Assembly: GCA_937925925.1 (NCBI GenBank)
Contig: CALANA010000123.1
Coordinates: 1-41,433, forward strand
DNA length: 41,433 bases
Direction of reading: 5' to 3'
Origin: an uncultured Chloroflexales bacterium
Lineage (GTDB): Bacteria; Chloroflexota; Chloroflexia; Chloroflexales; Chloroflexaceae
Made by a program: the position numbers and the translations under genes. Shown here in pieces: positions 1 to 7,532 of the stretch. Each line of letters starts with the position of its first letter. Within the stretch, counting starts at the first letter, position 1. Below the pieces are notes generated by a model, which saw nothing but the letters and a program-made list of their open reading frames with translations, was not told where the DNA came from and ran no database searches.

Positions 1-5
1 CCAGG

Positions 6-156
6 GCATTGCCCACGAGCGTGAAGCAGCGATAGGTTCATACGAATCTCGATTGAAAATGCGCAGCGCATTGCCCACGAGCGTGAAGCAGCGATGAGTA
101 AGGGCTTCGTTCAGGAACGTAGCGACGTGCATTGCCCACGAGCGTGAAGCAGCGAT
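6..156. CRISPR. Edge of a CRISPR-like array: 3 identical 28-bp repeats GCATTGCCCACGAGCGTGAAGCAGCGAT at 6-33, 68-95 and 129-156, with unique 34- and 33-bp spacers
   Basis: Three exact copies with 61-62 bp period, non-repeated spacers, and a central CACG-AG-CGTG dyad. The array probably continues left of the window. No cas genes are visible. Confidence 0.72.
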
Positions 157-157
157 C

Positions 158-366
158 CCCATCTACTACAAGGGCCAGATGCTTAACACACGCTACCGTA
201 CCGACTTCGTTTGCTTCGATGCGATGATTGTCGAACTGAAAGCGCTTGAGCAACTCACAACCAGGGAGAGGCCGTGTTGATCAACTATCTAAAGGCCAGC
301 GGAAAACAAAAGAGTCTGCTCTTAAATTTTGGTACTAAAAGTCTTCAATACAAGCGCATGGTTTTC
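158..366 (+). pseudogene. GxxExxY-family (PD-(D/E)XK-like) protein remnant, 5' truncated at the last repeat and frameshifted near 260-274
   Basis: Frame 2 from 158 reads PIYYKGQMLNTRYRTDFVCFDAMIVELKALEQLTTRE. Frame 1 from 274 continues VLINYLKASGKQKSLLLNFGTKSLQYKRMVFNPGNLRNLRI, the typical C-terminus of the family. Confidence 0.75.
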
Positions 367-656
367 AATCCAGGTAATCTGCGTAATCTGCGGATAAGGA
401 GGCGCGTATGTATATTGATCATCCCGGTTCAAGCCAGGCAGCCGACCTTTACGAAGACCGAGGAACAACAAATCGCGCAAATTGCTTACCAGGTGATTTG
501 GATCTTTGAGTATCAGCCGCAGAAATTGCTGACCATTGAGTACATCCGGCGTCCAGAGATGCAGGCAGAAATTGTTAAGAAGGTAGAAGAGCAAACCCGG
601 CCGGCTTTACTATTGCTGCGTGGCATTTCACGGCAGGTCGTATCTGTGACTATGTG

Positions 657-1181
657 TCACGTCTCCAGTCCAAACTCGCGTACGAGCTGCTGCACCCAGG
701 CCTTAATCCGTTCCGGTGTCAATTCTGGCGCATTATCATTGTCCAGCGCCAGTCCCATAAATTTGCCATCTTCCACGCCCCGCGATTCGAGAAAATCATA
801 GCCAGTGGTCGGCCAGTAACCAACGAGGTGTGCCCCACGTTCGCGAGCTTTCGCGCCAACAATCCCGATCGCATCCTGGTAGGTATCAGGATAGCCACCT
901 TCGTCCCCCAGCCCAAACAACGCCACCTGCTTGCCACTCAGGTTCAGCGTATCCATCTGTGGAAACAGCGTGTCCCAGTCCGACTGTAACTCACCAATAT
1001 TCCAGGTAGGAACACCGAGAATCAGCTTGTCATAAGCCTCTAGCTCGCGCAGATTGCAACGGGCAATGTCAGTGACGGTTACCAGACCAGGTTGCACCTG
1101 GTCAAATTCCTTCTGGATCAACTCCGCGGCCCTGGCTGTATTACCGGTATCACTCCCAAAAAATAACCCGATTCCAGACAT
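657..1181 (-). CDS. Flavodoxin
   Basis: MSGIGLFFGSDTGNTARAAELIQKEF (FMN phosphate-binding loop), GVPTWNIGELQSDWD and GLGDEGGYPDTYQDA are typical of long-chain flavodoxins. Confidence 0.93.
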   Translation of the reverse strand: MSGIGLFFGSDTGNTARAAELIQKEFDQVQPGLVTVTDIARCNLRELEAYDKLILGVPTWNIGELQSDWDTLFPQMDTLNLSGKQVALFGLGDEGGYPDTYQDAIGIVGAKARERGAHLVGYWPTTGYDFLESRGVEDGKFMGLALDNDNAPELTPERIKAWVQQLVREFGLET

Positions 1182-1247
1182 CGTCGACTCCTTATCTGCT
1201 CCTTATCTGATCGACCAGCAGCTTCAGACCAATGCACAGGCCAGTCG

Positions 1248-1271
1248 TTTTATTAGTATATACTAATAAAA
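1248..1271. promoter_or_regulatory. Perfect 24-bp palindrome TTTTATTAGTATATACTAATAAAA upstream of the flavodoxin gene; candidate operator
   Basis: Exact dyad symmetry, 67-90 bp upstream of the flavodoxin start codon. Confidence 0.6.
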
Positions 1272-1352
1272 TTTATTTGTCAATTATAAACAAAAAAAGA
1301 ACCGACCAGTTCACATCTAGGGTCTACGATGAACAGCCGGTATCGTAAAGAT

Positions 1353-1365
1353 TTAAGGTAGACCT
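1353..1365. promoter_or_regulatory. Candidate DtxR/IdeR-like box, copy 1: TTAAGGTAGACCT
   Basis: Same 13-mer as at 1831-1843, in the divergent intergenic region between flavodoxin and the small-protein array. Confidence 0.4.
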
Positions 1366-1830
1366 GTTCACCAACGATCAATGCTTCAACCACAAGCAAA
1401 CCGGGTATAGCAATCCTACCTGAGTTGTGAAGACCTGGAGTCCCGGCATAAGTCGCAATCTAGCCCCGTCCAGGCCAAAGCCGGGACTGCAATGTACAAT
1501 TGGGATAGACTTGCTATACAACGCAATTTGATGCCCATACAGCCACCAGCAGGAGTTGGACAGGGTTGTGAATGAGTTAAGAAATGACAACCCGGAGATC
1601 ATACGCTCTCTATAACCAAAACACGATCATAATCTGAGCTGCCCATGTAAGCATCAAGCGCATCAAGATGCGGGTTAAGCCCTGTTGCTGCCCCGAAACT
1701 GTACACTGCTCCTGCACACTCAGCTTACCCTCCGGCTGGACTAGACGCACAGCGTATCTGCCATTGTTCTGAGAAATAGGCGATAGCAATGCCCTATTTA
1801 CAGGTATACCAGAATGAACGAACTTTATTA

Positions 1831-1871
1831 TTAAGGTAGACCTTGACAAATAGGTCAAAATGCGGTATGCT
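1831..1871 (+). promoter_or_regulatory. Candidate promoter (TTGACA 1843-1848, 17 bp, TATGCT 1866-1871) with inverted repeat AAGGT-AG-ACCTT (1833-1844) overlapping the -35
   Basis: Near-consensus sigma70-type hexamers with optimal spacing; dyad half-sites AAGGT/ACCTT overlap the -35. Confidence 0.55.
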
Positions 1872-1977
1872 CAGAGTATCATTTTGATAAAGCAAATAAA
1901 TTCTATTTGTATGTACTAAACTAAGCTGGTAGACAGGGTACCACTCAGTTTGGAATACACAAACATGAGGCATATTG

Positions 1978-2364
1978 ATGCATGATTTCGAGCGACAGCG
2001 ACTGACACGCGATGACCCTGATTGGGCAGTGTTTAGCCTGGCCGATACCAGTATCCAGATCGACCTGGGACGAGCAGGATTGCTCCTTACAGAAGAAGCG
2101 TTTCGCGTGCTTACCAATTTTGTCACGATGACGATCAGTATTCCCTTACGAGGCACAGTTACTTCCACAACCACCCCGCAGTGCGTTATTGGTTACTGTC
2201 GCCAAACACATACACTGACACTAGGAGTTGAACAAACGCTTTTTCGCTTTCGTCCCACCGAATTTGAGCGGTTTGCACGGTTGTGCCAGCACGCCATCGA
2301 GTCTCTGGAATCAGCGACGCACAACGGTAGCCTGGCGCATACGCGAACGTTCACCCGTAATTGA
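1978..2364 (+). CDS. Small protein of unknown function, paralog A of a three-gene array
   Basis: WAVFSLADTSIQIDLGRAGLLLTEEAFRVLTNFV aligns by eye with paralogs B and C. The second half (CVIGYCRQTHTLTLGVEQTLFRFRPTEFERFARLCQHAI) looks like an internal duplicate. Confidence 0.75.
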   Translation: MHDFERQRLTRDDPDWAVFSLADTSIQIDLGRAGLLLTEEAFRVLTNFVTMTISIPLRGTVTSTTTPQCVIGYCRQTHTLTLGVEQTLFRFRPTEFERFARLCQHAIESLESATHNGSLAHTRTFTRN

Positions 2365-2535
2365 CAGGACGTACGCGGTCGCTCAAACAACATGTCTTTC
2401 GCCTTCGGCAGAGCGACACTTTTTGTGTTTTTCTCTCCACCTCTTCGCTTTCAGCGAAGTAGAGAGAAATAAAGCGATTTTTTCCGACTGCCACAGGCGA
2501 AAAGGCTGACTAACACCGCCACTACGCACGTCCTG
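2365..2535. mobile_element. MITE-like element, family 1 (CAGGACGTACGCGGT termini), between paralogs A and B
   Basis: Termini CAGGACGT.../...ACGTCCTG, flanked by 7-bp near-identical direct repeats TAATTGA (2358-2364) and TCATTGA (2536-2542). Internal hairpin around CTTCGCTttcAGCGAAG. Confidence 0.65.
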
Positions 2536-2553
2536 TCATTGAGGAGCAAGATA

Positions 2554-2949
2554 ATGCCAGAGAGCAGAACACATCGACTATTGGCGATGGATGGACGCGG
2601 CTGGGCTATAGTGCATCTAGCGGACGGAAACATTCTGCTCGATCTTGGTACCGTTGGTCTGATCTGCACCCCAGCCGATTTTACTACGCTGGCACACATG
2701 ATCGCCGCCGGGTTGGGATCATATGCCACTGGCGATATTATTGCCTGTGCTGGCCCTCGTCGGGTTTTGTACGCCGGTTCCTATCATGTCCTGATGTTAC
2801 TGTTTGACCAGACGATGCTGCGTCTGTTTGCCAGCGAAATGCCTACGCTGGCGGCCATGTGCCGCAAAGCGGTTGCAACCCTGGGGCCAATCACACCTGA
2901 ACCACCCTGCCAACCCACGCTGCCCATGTCGCAGTATCTGCCGAATTGA
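2554..2949 (+). CDS. Small protein of unknown function, paralog B
   Basis: GWAIVHLADGNILLDLGTVGLICTPADFTTLAHMI matches the pattern of paralogs A and C; GAGGAG ribosome-binding site upstream. Confidence 0.75.
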   Translation: MPESRTHRLLAMDGRGWAIVHLADGNILLDLGTVGLICTPADFTTLAHMIAAGLGSYATGDIIACAGPRRVLYAGSYHVLMLLFDQTMLRLFASEMPTLAAMCRKAVATLGPITPEPPCQPTLPMSQYLPN

Positions 2950-2964
2950 ATGGAGAAGAAACGC

Positions 2965-3387
2965 ATGTCGCAACAGCTTACGATCATCGCAAAATATACT
3001 GATTGGCAATGGATCGCGCAGTGTGAACACGGTATTCTGCATCTCACCTGGAATCGCATAACGATGCGCTTACATCCGGTTGAGTGTACGCGCCTGGCGA
3101 TCTTTCTGGAAGCCTGGTCTCCCGACGATACAGACGGTATTGCCTTTTTGCGTGATGAGAGTTTTCGGCTGATGCAGTCACCCTGTGGGCGAGTACAGTT
3201 CTGGTTGTATGACACCGGTTTGCAGTTGATGGTGCCAGATATGCTGGTTTTGCGTAAACTGGTGCAATATGCCGCCAGTTATGTCAACTCAATCAAGCCC
3301 GATCCAGTGTTCCCACGTTCGGTTGCCCGGTTGACTGACTGGTGTGAACTGCAAACACCTTTCGACGAAGCATGTTCGCGCAACTAG
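2965..3387 (+). CDS. Small protein of unknown function, paralog C
   Basis: DWQWIAQCEHGILHLTWNRITMRLHPVECTRLAIFLEAW has the same pattern; GGAG ribosome-binding site upstream of ATG 2965. Confidence 0.75.
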   Translation: MSQQLTIIAKYTDWQWIAQCEHGILHLTWNRITMRLHPVECTRLAIFLEAWSPDDTDGIAFLRDESFRLMQSPCGRVQFWLYDTGLQLMVPDMLVLRKLVQYAASYVNSIKPDPVFPRSVARLTDWCELQTPFDEACSRN

Positions 3388-3417
3388 TACACGATGACGG
3401 AAAGAGTTCCAGGGTTT

Positions 3418-3600
3418 GGTCATGCTGAGCGGAGCGAAGCATCGTGCGCCGCGAAGCATCGTGCGCCGCGATTGGTCATGCTGAGCGAAGCATCGTGCGC
3501 CGCGATTGGTCATGCTGAGCGAAGCATCGTGCGCCGCGATTGGTCATGCTGAGCGAAGCATCGTGCGCCGCGATTGGTCATGCTGAGCGGAGCGAAGCAT
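3418..3600. repeat. Tandem repeat, 34-bp unit GGTCATGCTGAGCGAAGCATCGTGCGCCGCGATT
   Basis: Units begin at 3474, 3508, 3542 and 3576 (last partial), plus a variant first unit at 3418. Confidence 0.9.
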
Positions 3601-3669
3601 CTTCCCTGCGGATGGGATATGATCCTTCGCGTCGCGCAGGATGCCAGTCGCGTCGCGCAGGATGACGTG

Positions 3670-3732
3670 CCCGCCGCGCCGGAGGCCTTACCCGCCGCGC
3701 CGGAGGCCTTGCCCGCCGCGCCGGAGGCCAGA
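3670..3732. repeat. Tandem repeat, 3 x 21 bp CCCGCCGCGCCGGAGGCCTTA
   Basis: Three contiguous near-identical copies. Confidence 0.9.
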
Positions 3733-3942
3733 CACCGTATGGCGGTCGTTAGGCCCTCTGGTACCAGGTGCGTAGCTACCGCCAACTGCGGTCAGACAAA
3801 AGACACCAATGGTTGCTTACTCAGCGGAGATGCGCCGCTGACAAAAAAAGGCCCTTGTTGCACCACGCTGACAACGCAGCGCAGCGCGACCAACCCTACC
3901 CGTGCGGGGCGCTGCGTTGGCTTTGTGGTATGGAGATTGACT

Positions 3943-4731
3943 ATGAATCGTGAGACCTATGCTGGTAACACACCCCGATGCCGCCAGTACCAGTACCACC
4001 CGGATCAACCAGTTGCCGCCGAGCGCGACTATCTCAAAATTATGTTCTACCTGAACGAGCGCGGCGAGTCGGCATCAATCACCCGCCTGGAACACTGGAT
4101 GCACGAATCTGCTCCCCGTGTCACCTATATTTTGCAGCAACTTGAACGCAAGGGGACGATCACCTGTACTCCTGCTGGCGAGATTGTGTTGACGGTTAAA
4201 GGCCAATGTTTAGTGCAACCGATCATTCGCCGCCAACGCTTGCTAGAGTGTTTCTTGTTGAATGTGTTACACATTCCCTGGTATCTGACCCATCGCGAAG
4301 CGATACGCCTTGAACCGTTTATTTCACCCGTGATGGAAGAGCGGGTCACATGTCTCGTTGGTGATGTTCAGACATGTCCGTATGGTAATCCCATCCCAGG
4401 TTGTCATCTGGCCCGACGTGGCACCATGCAATTACATACGGTGCCGCCAGATATGCGCTTCGTTATTACCCATATTGACGAAGAGGCACAAACCGATATA
4501 CAGCTTTTGCGCTGGTTCTTGACATGGGGATGTATACCCCAGACCACCCTGGTGGTCGTGGAAAAACAGACAGACCATTCGATTATTACCTGTCAGGCTA
4601 CACGCCAGAGTTTCATTGTGCCCCACCAGTCAGCCGCTTTTGTCTGGGGGGAGATTGTAGATGAAGGAGAGACTGATGATTACTGTCGCCAATCGGATTT
4701 TTGTGGCCCCGGAATACGCCGAGGCATTTGA
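3943..4731 (+). CDS. DtxR/MntR-family metal-dependent transcriptional regulator (start 3943 rather than the longer ORF start)
   Basis: RDYLKIMFYLNERGESASITRLEHWMHESAPRVTYILQQLERKGTITCTPAGEIVLTVKGQ (winged helix) and the RRQRLLECFLLNVLHIPWYLTHREAIRLEPFISPVMEERV dimerisation region. Codons before 3943 lie in repeat DNA. Confidence 0.85.
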   Translation: MNRETYAGNTPRCRQYQYHPDQPVAAERDYLKIMFYLNERGESASITRLEHWMHESAPRVTYILQQLERKGTITCTPAGEIVLTVKGQCLVQPIIRRQRLLECFLLNVLHIPWYLTHREAIRLEPFISPVMEERVTCLVGDVQTCPYGNPIPGCHLARRGTMQLHTVPPDMRFVITHIDEEAQTDIQLLRWFLTWGCIPQTTLVVVEKQTDHSIITCQATRQSFIVPHQSAAFVWGEIVDEGETDDYCRQSDFCGPGIRRGI

Positions 4732-5038
4732 GGAGCGCTTTCGTAGCCGGGCACGGCTGGTCGATACTATGCCCGGCTTTATTCTCAACCAGGTCTTACG
4801 TCCAGTCAATCCTGGTGATCCCTATATCATCCTGACGTTGTGGGAGACGCGGGCCCATTTTGATGCCTGGGTGCAATCCGATGCGTTTCGACAGGGCCAT
4901 GCGCGCTCTAATGCGCTACCAGCGGCTGCATTTACCGCACCTAACAGGCTGGAAATTCACGAAGTTATTCAAGATACCAGCCGGGCGCAACTTCAGATCG
5001 AGCCACGCGGCAAGCCGTTTCAGATACATGCAACATAA
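4676..5038 (+). CDS. Antibiotic-biosynthesis-monooxygenase/HmoA-IsdG-like protein (putative heme-degrading monooxygenase)
   Basis: MITVANRIFVAPEYAEAFEERFRSRARLVDTMPGFILNQVLRP...YIILTLWETRAHFDAWVQSDAFRQGH is the ABM fold signature; overlaps the 3' end of the DtxR ORF. Confidence 0.8.
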   Translation: MITVANRIFVAPEYAEAFEERFRSRARLVDTMPGFILNQVLRPVNPGDPYIILTLWETRAHFDAWVQSDAFRQGHARSNALPAAAFTAPNRLEIHEVIQDTSRAQLQIEPRGKPFQIHAT

Positions 5039-5099
5039 CATCATGAGCCGCACAATACGTGCAATCAGATTTGGGTAATCTCTTGCTGTTGACGAGTAT

Positions 5100-6170
5100 A
5101 TGCACATGATGAGTCCCTTGCCACGCACTATGTTCCCCTCCGGGGTGTTTTTTCTGACATTAAGCGTTCTCTGCCTGGGAACGATGCTGCTCTCGATTGG
5201 AATCGGCGCGATTGCGATCCCACCGCTTGCCACCATTGCCATCCTCCTGCAGCAGATCGGGATCAGCATCGAAGCCCCGACCACGGTGCAGCAAGAGTCA
5301 CTCTTGCTCATCGTGCGGTTACCGCGTGTTCTTGTGTCAGCGCTGGTCGGAGCAGGACTGGCCGTCGCCGGAGCGCTCTTGCAGGGCGTGTTTCGCAATC
5401 CACTGGTTGATCCTGGACTAATTGGCGTCAATAGTGGCGCTGCATTTGGGGCAGTGGTTGTACTGGCGCTGGGGGTAACCCCACTGGGCATGTTTACTCT
5501 GCCCATAGCATCGTTTGTGGGCGGAGTTGCCACCACACTGCTGGTCTATCGTCTGTCATTGCGGCAAGGATATATCGATGTGATGACTATGCTACTGGTT
5601 GGACTGGCACTCAATGCCATTCTGGTTGGACTGACCGGCATATTGACGTTCACGCGCGGCGGGGGCAATCCCGCAATGGGTACGCTGTCTTTCTGGACGA
5701 TGGGCAGCCTGACGGGTTCTCTGTGGCAAACAGTGATCAGCGTTGCCCCTTTGATACTGGTAGGCAGCCTCCTGGCTCCAACCCTGGCGCGTGCGCTGAA
5801 CATGCTGGCGCTGGGGGAACAAGAAGCCCGGCATCTTGGGGTACAGACTGAACAGGTGACCCGACGGGCAGTGGTGGTGGCAGCACTCCTGGCAGGCGCG
5901 AGTGTTGCCGCTGCTGGCGCAATTGGTTTTATTGGCTTGATTGTGCCGCATCTGGTACGGCTCATACTTGGCCCGGATCATCGACGGGTTATTCCGGCGT
6001 CAATGCTGGGCGGTGCCACACTGCTTACGCTGGCCGATCTGCTGGCACGCACCGTCGCCGCTCCACTCGAAATGCCGGTGGGACTGGTAACGGCGTGCAT
6101 CGGTGGTCCGTTTTTTCTGGTACTTATTTTGCGAACACCAGCTTCTTTCGGTAGTTTCTTCCGTGCGTAG
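5100..6170 (+). CDS. FecCD-family iron/heme ABC transporter permease
   Basis: LPRVLVSALVGAGLAVAGALLQGVFRNPLVDPGLIGVNSGAAFGAV and AAGAIGFIGLIVPHLVRLILGPDHRRVIPASMLGGA are FecCD signatures. Confidence 0.95.
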   Translation: MHMMSPLPRTMFPSGVFFLTLSVLCLGTMLLSIGIGAIAIPPLATIAILLQQIGISIEAPTTVQQESLLLIVRLPRVLVSALVGAGLAVAGALLQGVFRNPLVDPGLIGVNSGAAFGAVVVLALGVTPLGMFTLPIASFVGGVATTLLVYRLSLRQGYIDVMTMLLVGLALNAILVGLTGILTFTRGGGNPAMGTLSFWTMGSLTGSLWQTVISVAPLILVGSLLAPTLARALNMLALGEQEARHLGVQTEQVTRRAVVVAALLAGASVAAAGAIGFIGLIVPHLVRLILGPDHRRVIPASMLGGATLLTLADLLARTVAAPLEMPVGLVTACIGGPFFLVLILRTPASFGSFFRA

Positions 6171-6385
6171 CACATCATACTATAACAATTTTTTACCGCA
6201 GAAGGTGTAGAGGAACACAGACGGTATTGAGAACAGCGAACGGTTCTCGTACTCTGACATTCTCTGCACTCGCTGGGGTGCGGGCCTGGAAAGGAGAATG
6301 GAAACGCTACTGGTCGAATGGGATATCTATCATCTGTAGCATCATACAGCGGTTATAGTGTACATATGAGGGAGGTCATCTGGAT

Positions 6386-7417
6386 ATGGGACACATACGA
6401 AACAGGGTTACATTGGTCTGGCTAATCATCGTTGCAATCATCCTGATCTTGCCAGCTTATCATCAAGGCATGACTGCATCGAGAGTCAATGCCCAGCAAA
6501 CGCCGGGAGCGAATACCACCGTTTATTTGCCCTTGATTATCGGCCCTAATCCGTTTCAAGGGCCACCCCAACTGCCGGCCATCGTCACGGATATGAATGG
6601 AGATACGGTTACGATACAATCGGTTGAGCGCATTATTGGTCTCAGTGGTGATATTACCGAGATTATTTTCGCGTTGGGGTTGGGCGACCAGGTCGTTGCC
6701 GCCGACATTAGCGCGACCTATCCTGCACAAGCCCGGCAACTGCCGAAAATTGGCTACCAGCGCGACTTGAATGCCGAGGCGATTATCAATTTCCGTCCCA
6801 CAGTAGTCATCGGTAAGCGAGGTGCCGGGCCACCGCCAGTACTCGTCCAACTGCGTCAGGCCGGACTAACGCTGGCGATGACCAACGATGGGGTGAGTCT
6901 CGATACCCCGGCGGAAAAGATACGGTTTGTTGCCCAGGCGCTCGGTGTGCCCGCACGCGGAACCATGTTAATTGAGCAACTTGAGGCCGATTTCGCTGCA
7001 GCCGAGGCAGCACTTCAGCAGGTCAATAACCAACCCAAACCACGGGTGATCTTTCTCTATCTGCGCCAGGGTGAGGAAGGCAATCAGCGCCTGGTGTTTG
7101 GGGCCAACACGGCCACCAGCACGATGATCACCGCTGCCGGCGGTATTGATGCCGCGGCGGAGATTGGTATTCGCGGCGTTTTACAGCCAATTACCACCGA
7201 AGCCCTGATTGCGGCCCAACCAGATGTTATCCTGGTGTTCGAGTCTGGATTGGCGGAGATCGGTGGCGAGGAAGGCCTCCTGGCTCTGCCTGGTATTGCG
7301 CAGACCCCGGCCGGACAAAATCGCCGGATTGTGGCTATGGATGGGCAATATCTAGCCGGTATGAATCCACGGACTGGTAAGGCGTTACTCGACTTGATTG
7401 GCTTGCTGTATCCCTGA
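6386..7417 (+). CDS. Heme/siderophore ABC transporter substrate-binding protein (HmuT-like)
   Basis: Signal peptide; VERIIGLSGDITEIIFALGLGDQVVAADISATYPAQARQLPKIGYQRDLNAEAIINFRPTVVIGKRGAGPPPVL resembles HmuT-type hemin-binding proteins. Confidence 0.85.
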   Translation: MGHIRNRVTLVWLIIVAIILILPAYHQGMTASRVNAQQTPGANTTVYLPLIIGPNPFQGPPQLPAIVTDMNGDTVTIQSVERIIGLSGDITEIIFALGLGDQVVAADISATYPAQARQLPKIGYQRDLNAEAIINFRPTVVIGKRGAGPPPVLVQLRQAGLTLAMTNDGVSLDTPAEKIRFVAQALGVPARGTMLIEQLEADFAAAEAALQQVNNQPKPRVIFLYLRQGEEGNQRLVFGANTATSTMITAAGGIDAAAEIGIRGVLQPITTEALIAAQPDVILVFESGLAEIGGEEGLLALPGIAQTPAGQNRRIVAMDGQYLAGMNPRTGKALLDLIGLLYP

Positions 7418-7450
7418 TGCCAGGCGCTATGCTGTGGAAGAAACGCTCTT

Positions 7451-7491
7451 TTCCCTCCAAATTTTCGCCTACGACGAAAATTTGGAGGGAA
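7451..7491. repeat. Long perfect hairpin TTCCCTCCAAATTTTCG-CCTACGA-CGAAAATTTGGAGGGAA
   Basis: 17-bp perfect stem, 7-nt loop, downstream of the binding-protein gene. Confidence 0.85.
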
Positions 7492-7532
7492 GCACAGCAA
7501 AACGACCACATTATAACAAGTGCGATTAGTAT

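Noticed and set aside
3574-3942. N-terminal 123 codons of the long ORF upstream of the DtxR-like protein
   Set aside because: This segment is tandem and interspersed repeat DNA; the conserved protein starts at MNRETYAG (3943).
5546-5981. Overlapping antisense ORFs within the FecCD permease (and similar ones in pdh genes, lon, AI-2E genes)
   Set aside because: They lie entirely opposite strongly conserved genes and show no recognisable domain.
6190-6385. Riboswitch (e.g. cobalamin) in the leader of the HmuT-like gene
   Set aside because: I looked for a B12-box-like core and could not identify one; the intergenic segment does not support a call by eye.
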